From contig NZ_AUHX01000004.1 of NCBI RefSeq assembly GCF_000423405.1, positions 1-64,000 on the forward strand: a stretch of 64,000 nt of DNA, read 5' to 3'. The translations under genes were made by a program, and so were the position numbers. Below, piece by piece: positions 32,706-43,027 of this stretch; the first letter of the stretch is position 1; each line of letters opens with the position of its first letter. The DNA comes from Mesonia mobilis DSM 19841. GTDB lineage: Bacteria > Bacteroidota > Bacteroidia > Flavobacteriales > Flavobacteriaceae. The notes beneath the pieces are model-generated. The model saw nothing but the letters and a program-made list of their open reading frames with translations, searched no databases and had not been told where the DNA came from.

Positions 32706-34460
32706 TTGCTGTTGAAAAATTTCATTACCTATATACTTTTCAGTTTCTTATTGCTAACTTCAGCAATAAGTTTCGCTCAAAAAACTGAACCTAAAAAAAT
32801 AGATTATACCAGTGATCGCTCTTATAAAGACGAAGAGAAATATCCCGGAGCTTTTATTTTAGCCAAGATCGATAATCAGGTTTATTTTAATCACGAAGGG
32901 ATCGAGGTGTGGTGTGATCAAGCCATTTTTTATAAAGAATCAGATTTTTTTAAAGCCTACGGAAATGTAAAAATGAAGCAAGGCGATACCATTAATATGA
33001 CGAGTGATTACGCCGAATATAATGGTCAAACCAAATTTGCTTTTGCCAGTACCGATGTAAAACTCACCACACCAAGCAATACGCTAACAACCGATACTTT
33101 ATTTTTCGACCGTATTAAACAAGAATCTTTTTACCGTAGTGGCGGTAAAGTAAAAGATACTGCAAGTACGATTACCAGTGTTGTAGGAAGGTATTTTATG
33201 GAACAAGAGAAATATTCCTTCAAAAGAGATGTGGTGGTGACCAATCCCGATTATGTGATCAACTCGCAACAGCTCGATTTTTATTCAGCTACCGGTAATG
33301 CTTATCTTTACGGGCCTTCGACCATTACTAGCGAAAACAATAAAATTTACTGCGAACGCGGTTATTACGATACTAGAAATGATAAAGGTTATTTTGTAAA
33401 GAATTCAACGGTTTATTACGATAACCGAAAGCTTCAGGGTGACAGTATTTATTTTAATCAAGCAGAAAGTTTTGCTTCGGCAACCAATAATATAAAAGTT
33501 ACCGATACCGCTAATCAATCGATTATTCGAGGTCATTATGCGGAAGTTTTTCGGGATAAAGATTCATTATTCATCACTAAACGAGCCATCGCCTCGATGA
33601 AGCAGGAACTCGATTCTATTCATATTCATAGCGACACTTTAATGATCACCGGTAAACCGGAAAACAGAATTATTCGCGGCTTCTATCATTCTAAAATGTA
33701 TAAAAGCGATATGAATGGGAAATGTGATTCTATTCATATAAACGAAAAAACAGGGCTCACTCAAATGATCGGCAAACCGGTCGTTTGGTCGGGAAACAGC
33801 CAAATGACGGGTGATAGCATTCATTTAATTAACGATCGAAAAACCGAAAAAATGGATACGCTAAAAGTGTTTTATAATGCTTTTATGATCCAAAAAGATT
33901 CGATTGAAGGTTATAATCAAGTAAAAGGAAAAGAAATGTACGGGCTTTTTGATGATGAAAATCAACTTTCTGAAGCCAATTTCATTAAAAATACAGAAAC
34001 CATTTATTATAGTTTTGATGATGAAGGCACATTGATCGGTATTAACAAAGCGATCTCTTCTTCCATTAAAATTCTTTTTGATGAAAAAAATGTTTCTGAC
34101 ATCTATTACAATACCGATGCAGAAAACATACTTTACCAAGAAAGTGATTTCCCTGAAAATGCTCGTAGACTGAGAGGTTTTAATTGGCGCGGCGACGAAC
34201 AAATAAAAAGTAAACAAGATTTATTTTCAGATGAAGCTCCGCTAAATCTTCCAAAGATCAAAGGCATTCCGCTTCCTAAGGAAGAAGAATATTTCTTTGA
34301 AGAACGCGATGAAGAAGACGGCGAATTGCTGAATGAAAATTCGCGCTTAAGTCCGGAAATGCTTCAGCATCGAGAAACCGATGAGATCGTAAAAGACAGC
34401 ATTCCGCAGCAAAAAAAGATGAAAAATATTCCGCTTAAAAAGAAAAAAGAAAGCAAGTAA
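32706..34460 (+). CDS. OstA/LptA-like LPS-transport protein
   Basis: The 584-residue protein has a signal peptide (about residues 1-24, ending SFAQ) and a mature part built of repeated short beta strands of the OstA type, with alternating segments such as VWCDQAIFYKESDFFKAYGNV. These form the beta-jellyroll bridge that carries lipopolysaccharide across the periplasm in the LptA/LptD system. The start is one of two closely spaced TTG codons, 32706 or 32712. The C-terminal end is very charged. The next gene starts immediately after the stop. Confidence 0.85.
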   Translation: MLLKNFITYILFSFLLLTSAISFAQKTEPKKIDYTSDRSYKDEEKYPGAFILAKIDNQVYFNHEGIEVWCDQAIFYKESDFFKAYGNVKMKQGDTINMTSDYAEYNGQTKFAFASTDVKLTTPSNTLTTDTLFFDRIKQESFYRSGGKVKDTASTITSVVGRYFMEQEKYSFKRDVVVTNPDYVINSQQLDFYSATGNAYLYGPSTITSENNKIYCERGYYDTRNDKGYFVKNSTVYYDNRKLQGDSIYFNQAESFASATNNIKVTDTANQSIIRGHYAEVFRDKDSLFITKRAIASMKQELDSIHIHSDTLMITGKPENRIIRGFYHSKMYKSDMNGKCDSIHINEKTGLTQMIGKPVVWSGNSQMTGDSIHLINDRKTEKMDTLKVFYNAFMIQKDSIEGYNQVKGKEMYGLFDDENQLSEANFIKNTETIYYSFDDEGTLIGINKAISSSIKILFDEKNVSDIYYNTDAENILYQESDFPENARRLRGFNWRGDEQIKSKQDLFSDEAPLNLPKIKGIPLPKEEEYFFEERDEEDGELLNENSRLSPEMLQHRETDEIVKDSIPQQKKMKNIPLKKKKESK

Positions 34461-35645
34461 TTGAATAAAGATTTTCTAACATATCAAGCGCAAACTACGC
34501 CTCACCCATTAGGTTTAGAGGTTTCAAGCGCAAAAGGAAGTTATATTTACACAACCGACGGTAAAGCACATTTAGATTTTGTTGCCGGAGTTTCTGCCTG
34601 TAGCTTAGGGCATTCACACCCAAAAATCGTGAAAGCCATCAAAGAGCAAAGTGAAAAGTATTTGCACGTCATGGTTTATGGAGAATATGCGCAATCTCCT
34701 GCTGTAAATTACACAAAGCTTTTAAGTAAAAAAGTCGATATTCCGAACGCGAAAACCTACTTAGTGAACAGCGGAACCGAAGCCATCGAAGGCGCTCTAA
34801 AATTAGCGCGTCGATATACGGGAAGGCAAGAAATTATTGCAGCACATCGCGCTTACCACGGAAACACCATGGGTTCTTTAAGTTTAATGGACTTTGAAGA
34901 ACGCAAAAAACCTTTTGAGCCTTTATTACCGGAAATTTCGTTTTTGAATTTTAATGATGAAACGAGTTTAGATACGATCACTAAGAAAACGGCAGCGGTT
35001 ATTTTAGAAACCATTCAAGGTGGCGCCGGATTTATTCAGCCAAAAGATGATTTTCTAAAAAAAGTAAAGCAACGTTGTGAAGAAGTTGGTGCGTTATTGA
35101 TCTTAGATGAAATTCAGCCTGGTTTTGGTAGAACAGGTAAACTATTTGCTTACGAACATTTTGGGATTATTCCCGACATTTTAGTAATCGGTAAGGGAAT
35201 GGCCGGTGGTTTACCGGTTGGCGCTTTTGTTGCTTCCGAAAAGTTGATGGATTCTCTCAGCGATAATCCTAAAATGGGACATATTACCACATTTGGCGGC
35301 AATCCGTTGATCGCAGCTTCAGCCTTAGCCACCTTAGAAGAAATTACTTCAACTTCATTAATTGAAGAAACACTTGAAAAAGAAAAGCTGTTTAAAACTC
35401 TATTGGTGCATCCGTTAATCGAAGAAGTTCGCGGTAAAGGTTTAATGTTAGCCGCTATCGTTTCTTCAGAAGAGATTGCTAATCAAGTAATTTTAGAAGC
35501 TAAAGATAACGAACTCATTCTCTTTTGGTTATTATTTGAAAAACGTGCGGTAAGAATTACTCCTCCATTAACAATTTCAAAAGAAGAGATCGAAAAAGGC
35601 TGTAAAATCATCCTTGCCATTTTAGATAAAATTTATAAAAATTAG
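34461..35645 (+). CDS. Class III PLP-dependent aminotransferase
   Basis: The 394-residue protein is a class III (acetylornithine/4-aminobutyrate-type) aminotransferase: LDFVAGVSACSLGHSHPKI at the N terminus, VNSGTEAIEGALKLARRYTGR, the PLP-binding ILDEIQPGFGRTG, and the lysine that binds PLP in IGKGMAGGLPVGAF. Its substrate cannot be told from the sequence. Start TTG 34461 directly follows the stop of the previous gene, so the two are co-transcribed although functionally unrelated. Confidence 0.92.
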   Translation: MNKDFLTYQAQTTPHPLGLEVSSAKGSYIYTTDGKAHLDFVAGVSACSLGHSHPKIVKAIKEQSEKYLHVMVYGEYAQSPAVNYTKLLSKKVDIPNAKTYLVNSGTEAIEGALKLARRYTGRQEIIAAHRAYHGNTMGSLSLMDFEERKKPFEPLLPEISFLNFNDETSLDTITKKTAAVILETIQGGAGFIQPKDDFLKKVKQRCEEVGALLILDEIQPGFGRTGKLFAYEHFGIIPDILVIGKGMAGGLPVGAFVASEKLMDSLSDNPKMGHITTFGGNPLIAASALATLEEITSTSLIEETLEKEKLFKTLLVHPLIEEVRGKGLMLAAIVSSEEIANQVILEAKDNELILFWLLFEKRAVRITPPLTISKEEIEKGCKIILAILDKIYKN

Positions 35646-35743
35646 GCTGTTAATTACTTTGTTAACAACAAACGCATGTTTTTTTAGAATTCAGCGTTAT
35701 ACTAAGTAAATTTAATACAGTAGAAATCAGTAAAATTTCGTGT

Positions 35744-37132
35744 ATGCAGTTAAGTCAAAACGAAGATCACAATTTCTCTCTTTCCAAATTCGAATCGATG
35801 CTTAAAACTAACGACGTTTTATTCTTTGATTCTAATGAGTTCGAAGGAATTATTTTTCACTATTTAGAAACCGGAAAATTCGCTTTAGCTAAAAAAGCGG
35901 TGAAGCTTGGTTTAGAACAACATCCCGATGCGAGCGTCTTAAAATTATTTAAGGTAGAGATCTTGATCTTCGAGAATAAACTTACTGAAGCCGATTTATT
36001 ATTGAATGAATTGCACGAGTTAGAACCTTCTAACGACGAAATTTATATACAGAAAGCCAACATCTTCTCAAAACAAGATAATCACGAAATGGCGATCAAT
36101 ACGCTAGAAACCGCTTTAGAATTTACTGCGGAAGAAGCCGAGATCTATTCGCTCATGGCGATGGAATATATGTTTCTTGAAGATTACGAAAACGCGAAAC
36201 TTAATTTTATGCGTTGCTTAGAATTAGAAAACGACGATTATGCCGCGCTTTACAATATAATTTACTGTTTCGACTTTTTAGAGCAACGCCGAGAAGCGAT
36301 CGATTACCTTAATTTATTTTTAGACAAACATCCTTATTCTGAAGTTGCTTGGCACCAAGTTGGAAAACAGTATTTCGATTTAAAAGAATACGATAAAGCC
36401 TTAGCTGCCTTCGATTTTGCCATTATTTCTGACGATTATTTTGTCGGCGCTTATATGGAAAAAGGAAAAGTGCTAGAAAAAATGGGGCGTTTAAAAGAAG
36501 CGATCGAAAATTATCATATCACTCTAGAACTTGACGATCCTACTGCTTTTGCTTATTTAAGAATTGGTAAATGCTACGAGAAATTAAAAAAATCGAAGTT
36601 AGCTTTAGATTTCTATTCTAAAGCAGTCGATGAAGATCCGCTTTTAGACAAAGCCTGGATCGCGATTACCGATTTTTATTCAAGAAAACTTAACTACCCG
36701 AAAGCGCTATATTACATCAACAAAGCTATTAGTATCGATAGCGAAAATGTATTGTATTGGAAGCGTTTTGCAAAAATCAACAATCGTTTAAATTATGTTG
36801 AAGAAGCAGAAAAAGGCTACCAAAAAGCGATCGAATTAGGGAATTACGAATTAGAAACCTGGATTACTCGTTGCGATTTACTTATTAATTTAGGTGAATT
36901 TGAAACCGCTTTAGACACGATGTATCAAGCCATCGAATTTTATCCTGAAACAGCAGAGATCGAATATCGTTTGGCCGGTTTATATTTCTGTTTAAATCAA
37001 GGAGATCGTGGTTATTACCATTTAAAAAATGCGCTAAAGATCGATGCAGAATATTCAATTATTATTGAAGAATTATTTCCGGAGATCTTCAAAAGAAACA
37101 GCGTAAAAACCTTGATCGATAAACACGCATAA
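35744..37132 (+). CDS. Tetratricopeptide-repeat protein
   Basis: The 462-residue protein is almost wholly made of TPR units, 11 or more from about residue 35 to the end, with canonical YxxxxxxxxxAIEly spacing (for example AYLRIGKCYEKLKKSKLALDFYSKAVD). It has no signal peptide or membrane helix, so it is a cytosolic scaffold protein. The family is conserved in Bacteroidota without an assigned function. It has its own promoter region and precedes the DUF368 pair. Confidence 0.85.
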   Translation: MQLSQNEDHNFSLSKFESMLKTNDVLFFDSNEFEGIIFHYLETGKFALAKKAVKLGLEQHPDASVLKLFKVEILIFENKLTEADLLLNELHELEPSNDEIYIQKANIFSKQDNHEMAINTLETALEFTAEEAEIYSLMAMEYMFLEDYENAKLNFMRCLELENDDYAALYNIIYCFDFLEQRREAIDYLNLFLDKHPYSEVAWHQVGKQYFDLKEYDKALAAFDFAIISDDYFVGAYMEKGKVLEKMGRLKEAIENYHITLELDDPTAFAYLRIGKCYEKLKKSKLALDFYSKAVDEDPLLDKAWIAITDFYSRKLNYPKALYYINKAISIDSENVLYWKRFAKINNRLNYVEEAEKGYQKAIELGNYELETWITRCDLLINLGEFETALDTMYQAIEFYPETAEIEYRLAGLYFCLNQGDRGYYHLKNALKIDAEYSIIIEELFPEIFKRNSVKTLIDKHA

Positions 37133-37204
37133 TTCGTAACATAAACAAGTATTCCTGCTTCCTTTCAAAAGTAATTTTAGTACTTTTACTTTTTAAACGA
37201 GCAT

Positions 37205-38149
37205 ATGCAACGAAATTTTAAAGATTACTTCACTATTGCGCTTAAAGGAGTAGCGATGGGTGCTGCAGATACCGTCCCGGGAGTTTCCGGTGGAACAATA
37301 GCTTTTATTTCAGGGATTTACGAAGAATTAATCACCACGATTGGCAATGTAGATATTTCACTTTTTAAAACCTGGAAATCTCAAGGTTTTAAAGCATTCT
37401 GGAATCAGCTTAACGGTGGTTTTATCGTTTCGCTGCTAATTGGTATTTTGTTTAGTGTTTTCACGTTTATGCGTTTAGCCAATTATTTACTTAAAGAGCA
37501 TCCCGTACTTATTTGGTCGTTCTTTTTTGGGTTAGTAGTAGCCAGTATTTGGTTTGTTGCCAAACAAATCGATAAATGGAAAATTTCAACATTTATTGCC
37601 GCGATCATCGGAGCTGCAGTTGCGTATTACATTACCTCGCTCCCACCCGCGGCTTCTTCAGACAGTTATATGTATTTATTAATCTGTGGCGCGGTTGCAG
37701 TTTGTGCGATGATCTTACCGGGAATATCGGGTGCGTTTATTTTGGTTTTAATGGGCGCTTACCGAAATATCACTCAAGCCGTTCACGATTTCGATTTCAA
37801 AAAAATTGCGTTAGTTGGCTTAGGCGCTATTGTGGGATTACTTACTTTTTCTAAAATTTTAAAATGGCTTTTTGCGCATTACAGAAACATCACTTTAGCT
37901 GTGTTAACTGGTTTTATCACGGGTTCACTCAACAAAATCTGGCCTTGGAAAAAAGTTTTAGAAAGCACACAAATAGAAGAAAAAGTGATCGTTCTTAAAG
38001 ATAAATCAGTATTACCTTCTAATTTTGAAGGTGATGCTCAACTTTTATTCGCCATTCTTTTAATGCTTGCCGGTTTCTTTTTAATCATTATTTTAGAGAA
38101 ATTAGCAGAACAGAAGCCAGACGAAGATGCAGCAAACCCGAACACTTAA
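37205..38149 (+). CDS. DUF368 membrane protein, first of a pair
   Basis: The 314-residue protein has about nine hydrophobic segments and the two DUF368 signatures: GAADTVPGVSGGTIAFISGIYEE near the N terminus and ILPGISGAFILVLMGAY in the middle, a diagnostic glycine-rich repeat. DUF368 proteins are related to flippase-type transporters: PopT has been implicated in undecaprenyl-phosphate recycling. Its end overlaps the next gene by 23 bases. Confidence 0.88.
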   Translation: MQRNFKDYFTIALKGVAMGAADTVPGVSGGTIAFISGIYEELITTIGNVDISLFKTWKSQGFKAFWNQLNGGFIVSLLIGILFSVFTFMRLANYLLKEHPVLIWSFFFGLVVASIWFVAKQIDKWKISTFIAAIIGAAVAYYITSLPPAASSDSYMYLLICGAVAVCAMILPGISGAFILVLMGAYRNITQAVHDFDFKKIALVGLGAIVGLLTFSKILKWLFAHYRNITLAVLTGFITGSLNKIWPWKKVLESTQIEEKVIVLKDKSVLPSNFEGDAQLLFAILLMLAGFFLIIILEKLAEQKPDEDAANPNT

Positions 38150-39155
38150 AGACAAAATATTCTTAGTTTTAAAAGGTTTAGCCATGGGAGCCGCCAATAA
38201 AGTTCCCGGCGTTTCTGGTGGTGTGGTTGCTTTTGTGGCCGGTTTTTACGAGGAGTTTATTTATTCGCTTCAAAAAGTAAATTACAAAGCTTTTTTGTTG
38301 TTGATCAATGGTCGGTTTAAAAGTTTATACCATTATGTAAATGGTAAATTTTTAGGCTTACTTATTTTAGGAATGGTGATTAGTTACTTTAGCGTTTCTA
38401 AATTACTCGATTTTCTTATTGAACATTTTGAGCTATACGTTTGGTCGGCTTTCTTCGGGATGATCATCGGTTCGATCTATTATATTTCTAAAGATTTTAA
38501 ATTGAAATCTTTCAACAATCTGCTCTTTATTTTCTTCGGAATTGTAGCCGGCGTCGGCATTAGCCTCATGGAACCCGCTACCGAGAATGATAATCTCTGG
38601 TTTGTATTTGTCTGCGGAATTATAGGTGTTTCCGGGATGACGCTTCCGGGACTTTCAGGTTCTTTCATCTTAATTCTTATCGGCAATTACGTTTTACTAC
38701 TCGTAGATTCTGTAAATGCGCTTTTCGATACGCTTACCGATATCGCAAAATTCGATTTTTCTTTTGTAGATAACCAAGAAAGAACTAACTTACTTAAGGT
38801 TTTAACCTCATTCACTTTAGGTTCTGTAGTTGGTTTAGTTACCTTATCGCACGCATTAGGTTATGTTTTAAAGCATTACAAAAATATTACTTATGCGGTG
38901 ATTATTGGTTTTATTACCGGTTCGTTAGGCGTTGTTTGGCCTTGGAAAGAAAAAGTCTTTAAAACCCGAGCCAACGGAGAATTATTAAAAGACGCTAACG
39001 GAAATCTAGTTTTAGATAACTATGATCGATATTTACCGCATTTGACCGATATGACCACTTGGATCGCGATATTTTTTATAATTTTGGGAATATTAATAGT
39101 GTTAGGTCTAGAACGCTACGGAAATAAAAACGCCAATACCAATACAAATGGATAA
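38127..39155 (+). CDS. DUF368 membrane protein, second of a pair
   Basis: The 342-residue protein repeats the same layout as its upstream neighbour, with GAANKVPGVSGGVVAFVAGFYEE and TLPGLSGSFILILIGNY, but the two copies are divergent elsewhere. The substitution of the conserved Asp by Asn in GAAN (versus GAAD in the first copy) and the longer polar loop before the last helix mark it as a specialised paralogue. It overlaps the first copy by 23 bases and aroE by eight. Confidence 0.86.
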   Translation: MQQTRTLKDKIFLVLKGLAMGAANKVPGVSGGVVAFVAGFYEEFIYSLQKVNYKAFLLLINGRFKSLYHYVNGKFLGLLILGMVISYFSVSKLLDFLIEHFELYVWSAFFGMIIGSIYYISKDFKLKSFNNLLFIFFGIVAGVGISLMEPATENDNLWFVFVCGIIGVSGMTLPGLSGSFILILIGNYVLLLVDSVNALFDTLTDIAKFDFSFVDNQERTNLLKVLTSFTLGSVVGLVTLSHALGYVLKHYKNITYAVIIGFITGSLGVVWPWKEKVFKTRANGELLKDANGNLVLDNYDRYLPHLTDMTTWIAIFFIILGILIVLGLERYGNKNANTNTNG

Positions 39156-39879
39156 ATACGGATTAGTAGGGAAAAATATTTCTTATTCATTTTCTAAAAG
39201 TTATTTTGAAAAAAAATTTGCTGCGGAAGAAATTCACGCTCGCTATCAAAACTTCGACTTACCGAGTTTAGCAGATTTTCGAGAGATTGTTGCGCACGAA
39301 AAAAACTTAAAAGGTTTAAATGTAACGATCCCCTACAAACAAGCTATTCTTCCGTTTTTAGATCAATTAGACGAACAAGCTGCAAAAATTGGCGCGGTAA
39401 ATACCATTCAGGTAAAAAATAAAAAGCTAGTAGGTTATAACACCGATTGTTTTGGCTTTATGAAATCGCTTTTTCCGTTACTCGAAAAACAACATACCGA
39501 AGCTTTAATTTTAGGAACCGGCGGCGCTTCAAAAGCAGTTGCTCACGCACTAAGATCGTTGGGCATCGAATATAAATTTGTCTCTCGAAACCCTAGTAAA
39601 AACGACTTATCTTACGATCAAATCACGAAAGAAGTGTTAGAAAAGCATTTTTTAATTGTGAATTGTACGCCCTTAGGAACGCATCCTAATTTAGATGAAG
39701 CTCCCGCACTACCGTATGAGTTTTTAGATCATCGTCACTTATTGTACGACTTGGTGTACAACCCGCCGCTAACTACCTTTTTAGCCAACGGAAAAGTAAA
39801 AGGCTGTAAAATTTATAATGGTCAAAAAATGCTAGAATATCAAGCAGAACGTTCTTGGGAAATTTGGAACGAAGATTAA
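39148..39879 (+). CDS. aroE: Shikimate dehydrogenase
   Basis: The 243-residue protein reduces 3-dehydroshikimate with NADPH. It shows SYSFSKSYFEKKF at the substrate site, KGLNVTIPYKQAILPFLD with the catalytic Lys, IGAVNTIQ, then the nucleotide loop LGTGGASKAVAHAL and DLVYNPPLTTFL. It is somewhat shorter than E. coli AroE, as usual for this phylum. It is the last gene of the DUF368 operon. Confidence 0.94.
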   Translation: MDKYGLVGKNISYSFSKSYFEKKFAAEEIHARYQNFDLPSLADFREIVAHEKNLKGLNVTIPYKQAILPFLDQLDEQAAKIGAVNTIQVKNKKLVGYNTDCFGFMKSLFPLLEKQHTEALILGTGGASKAVAHALRSLGIEYKFVSRNPSKNDLSYDQITKEVLEKHFLIVNCTPLGTHPNLDEAPALPYEFLDHRHLLYDLVYNPPLTTFLANGKVKGCKIYNGQKMLEYQAERSWEIWNED

Positions 39880-39909
39880 TCAAGAGTTTTTTTAAGATTT
39901 ATACTTTTT

Positions 39910-39941
39910 TTTGCAGACTAACTTAGGAGTTACTATCTTTC
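39910..39941 (+). promoter_or_regulatory. Candidate promoter of the DUF349 gene
   Basis: TTTG (39910-39913) is followed after 20 bases by TATCTTTC (39934-39941), which deviates from the -7 consensus only in the last base. It lies 36 bases before the start ATG. Confidence 0.45.
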
Positions 39942-39977
39942 AAGACTAATTTAAGATGAACTTAAACATTGAAAGAT

Positions 39978-42017
39978 ATGTCTGATAAAGAAAAATCTCC
40001 ATCACAAGAAGAGAATACCAAAAAGCAAACTTCTTTACCTGCAAATGAAGAAGCAAAAACGCCTGAAACACATTCTGAAGTAGAACAATCGATGATCGAC
40101 GAGTCTCAAAAAGAACCGTCCAACACGACCAACGAAGAGCTAAATTCTACCAGCAAAGAAGCAAAAGATGAAGCTACGGCACAAGAAACTTCAGCAGAGA
40201 AAGAAGAAAAAGCAAGCAACGAAGATAATGCTCACCAAGATGAGCTAGACAACGCTATTGCGGAAGATAGCGAAGATGAAGATGCGCACGAACGCCACGG
40301 GATCGAAATGAAAGATTACCACGCTATGTCGATGCCGGAGCTTGTGAGAGAACTTTCTTCTTTAGTGAAAAATGAAAAAGTTCAGCATATTAGAGACCAC
40401 GTTCAAGAAATTAAAACAGAGTTTGATGCGAAGTTTGAAGAAGAAATGGAGCAGAAAAAAGAAGATTTCTTAGAAGAAGGTGGTAACATTATCGATTTCC
40501 ATTATTCGAGTCCGATCAAGAAAGAATTCAACTCGATCTATTTCGATTATAAAGAAAAAAGAAATAATCATTACCAACAGCTAAAAAACAACCTTCAAAA
40601 AAACTTAGAAGAACGTTTAGCGATTATTGAAGAATTAAAAGGGATGATTGGTGCCGGTGCCGATATGGGTGCTAACTTTAGCCAGTTTAAAGAACTTCAA
40701 GAACGTTGGAAAAAAGCCGGTCCCGTACCACGAGAGCAATACAAAATGGTATGGAACACTTATCACCATCACGTAGAAAACTTTTATGATTTCTTGCACC
40801 TAGATCGTGAGTTTAGAGATATGGACTTTAAGCACAACCTAGAGCAAAAATTAAAAATGATCGCTCGTGCAGAAGAGTTAGCAGAAGAAACCAACATTAA
40901 TAGAGCATTTAGAGAATTGCAAATGCTCCATAAAATGTGGAAAGAAGATGTTGGGCCGGTCGCTAAAGAATACCGTGAAGATATTTGGGAGAAATTTAGC
41001 GAAGCGACCAAAAAAATTCATGAAAATCGCCAAGCACATTTTGCCGATCTTGATAAAGTAAAAGAGAAAAATTTAAAAGTAAAGCAGCAAATCATCAACG
41101 ATATTAAAGAAATTGCTGATAAAGACATTACTTCACACAACCAAGCGCAGCAACAAATTAAAAAAATTGAAGCGCTTAGAGATCAATTCTTTAAAGCAGG
41201 AAAAGTACCTTTAAAAGTAAATGAAGAAACTTGGCAGGCTTTTAAAGAAAATGTAAGAACGTTTAACAGAAAGAAAAACGCTTATTACAAGAATCTCAAA
41301 AAAGAACAATACAAAAATCTAGAGAAAAAGCTTGAACTTGTTGAAATTGCTGAAGACAATAAAGACAACGAAGATTTTAAAGCAACGACACCAATTATGA
41401 AGAAAATCCAGTCTAACTGGAAGCAAATTGGTCACGTCCCTAGAAAAGACAGCGATAAGATCTGGAAGCGTTTTAAAAGTGCCTGTAATCATTATTTCGA
41501 TAGACTTCACGCCGTTAGAAACGAAGAGAACAAAGAAGAAAATGAAGCCTTCGATAAAAAGAAAGAATTATTAGATGCTGCAAAATCTTTAGAACTTCAA
41601 GGCAACCCTGAAGAAGATTTAAAATTAATCAAAGCTAAGATCGCTGAGTGGAAAGAAATTGGGCGCGTACCTTTTAACAAGCGTTACATCGAAGGTAAAT
41701 TCAACAAAGTATTAGATCAGCTATTTAGTCAATTAGACATTGGTAGAAAAGAAGCTGAAATGATGAAGTACGAAAACCGCGTACAAGCCTTAGATGAAGC
41801 CGACGATTCTAGACAAATTGAGCGTGAGGAAAGCTTTTTACGTAAGAAAATTTCAGAAACAAAAGCAGAGATCACGCAGTTAGAAAATAACATGCAATTT
41901 TTCGCTAATGTAGACGAAAGCAACCCAATGGTGCGCGACGTGCTTAAAAATATAGAACGACATAAAGTTCAATTAGAAACCTGGAAAGCTAAATTGAAAA
42001 AAGTAAGATCGCTTTAA
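39978..42017 (+). CDS. DUF349-repeat protein
   Basis: Read from ATG 39978, the 679-residue protein has an acidic, Glu/Ser/Thr-rich disordered N terminus (to about residue 110) and then a long, highly charged helical region with several DUF349 repeats, each marked by a LxxxWKxxGxVPrexxxxxWxxF pattern (for example LQERWKKAGPVPREQYKMVW). The C-terminal 100 residues form a coiled coil. The family is widespread but uncharacterised. An earlier TTG at 39969 is possible but poorly placed. Confidence 0.85.
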   Translation: MSDKEKSPSQEENTKKQTSLPANEEAKTPETHSEVEQSMIDESQKEPSNTTNEELNSTSKEAKDEATAQETSAEKEEKASNEDNAHQDELDNAIAEDSEDEDAHERHGIEMKDYHAMSMPELVRELSSLVKNEKVQHIRDHVQEIKTEFDAKFEEEMEQKKEDFLEEGGNIIDFHYSSPIKKEFNSIYFDYKEKRNNHYQQLKNNLQKNLEERLAIIEELKGMIGAGADMGANFSQFKELQERWKKAGPVPREQYKMVWNTYHHHVENFYDFLHLDREFRDMDFKHNLEQKLKMIARAEELAEETNINRAFRELQMLHKMWKEDVGPVAKEYREDIWEKFSEATKKIHENRQAHFADLDKVKEKNLKVKQQIINDIKEIADKDITSHNQAQQQIKKIEALRDQFFKAGKVPLKVNEETWQAFKENVRTFNRKKNAYYKNLKKEQYKNLEKKLELVEIAEDNKDNEDFKATTPIMKKIQSNWKQIGHVPRKDSDKIWKRFKSACNHYFDRLHAVRNEENKEENEAFDKKKELLDAAKSLELQGNPEEDLKLIKAKIAEWKEIGRVPFNKRYIEGKFNKVLDQLFSQLDIGRKEAEMMKYENRVQALDEADDSRQIEREESFLRKKISETKAEITQLENNMQFFANVDESNPMVRDVLKNIERHKVQLETWKAKLKKVRSL

Positions 42018-42044
42018 TCAACTAATCTAGATCAACACATTTTT

Positions 42045-42926
42045 ATGGCATCAGGAATTTTTGCAATATTAGATGATATTGCTGCTTTAATGGACGATGT
42101 CGCTACGATGAGTAAAGTAGCGGCAAAAAAAACAGCCGGTATTTTAGGAGACGACTTAGCGGTAAATGCAGAAAAAGCATCGGGTTTTGTTTCTTCAAGA
42201 GAAATACCGGTGCTTTGGGCAATAACCAAAGGTTCGCTATTAAATAAACTCATTATTTTACCTATCGCGTTTTTATTAAGCGCGTTTTTACCCATTGCAA
42301 TTACCATTATTTTATTGCTTGGCGGTTGCTACTTAGGTTTTGAAGGTGCCGAGAAAATATTTCATTATTTTGTGCCTCATCACGGTGATTCTAAAAAAGA
42401 AGAACTCAAACAAGTAGAAACCAAAGAAGAGATTCTTGCCTTAGAGAAAGAACGTGTAAAATCTGCAATTTTAACCGATTTTATTTTATCGGTAGAAATT
42501 GTGATCATTACGTTAGGTACTGTTGTTGGTGAGCCTATTTTAGAACAAATTATTGTGGTAAGCATCATCGCTATCATTGCTACTATTGGCGTTTATGGTA
42601 TTGTAGCCTTAATCGTAAGAATGGATGAAGCAGGTTATGCACTTATCGAAAGTAGCGATAAAGAATCTGGACTTAAATTTAATTTAGGTAAGTTTTTAGT
42701 AGCTGCACTTCCCAAAGTAATTAAAGGTTTAACTTTTATCGGTACAATCGCGTTGATACTTGTTTCGGGAGGAATTTTTGTACATAATGTTGAATTTATT
42801 CATCATTTAATTCCGGAAGCGATTCCTTCTATAATTGCTGAATTTGTTGTGGGGCTCATCTTTGGTTTTGCTGCATTTTTAGTTGTTCAACTATTTCTCA
42901 AATTAAAGAAATCTTTCACTAATTAA
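42045..42926 (+). CDS. DUF808 inner-membrane protein (YedI-like)
   Basis: The 293-residue protein has the DUF808 signature ASGIFAILDDIAALMDDVA and the DDLAVNAEKASGF block at the N terminus, then five or six membrane helices and a charged loop (about 115-135). It resembles E. coli YedI, a protein of unknown role. The N-terminal helix carries several Asp residues. It starts 27 bases after the DUF349 gene and may share its transcript. Confidence 0.9.
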   Translation: MASGIFAILDDIAALMDDVATMSKVAAKKTAGILGDDLAVNAEKASGFVSSREIPVLWAITKGSLLNKLIILPIAFLLSAFLPIAITIILLLGGCYLGFEGAEKIFHYFVPHHGDSKKEELKQVETKEEILALEKERVKSAILTDFILSVEIVIITLGTVVGEPILEQIIVVSIIAIIATIGVYGIVALIVRMDEAGYALIESSDKESGLKFNLGKFLVAALPKVIKGLTFIGTIALILVSGGIFVHNVEFIHHLIPEAIPSIIAEFVVGLIFGFAAFLVVQLFLKLKKSFTN

Positions 42927-43027
42927 GGTTTAAAACTTTTCTGAAGTTCTACATCTTTTAAAAGCTGACAGTAATTTAATTTGGTATTTTTTTTGATAAA
43001 TAATTTTACAAAAAAACAGTAAATATC

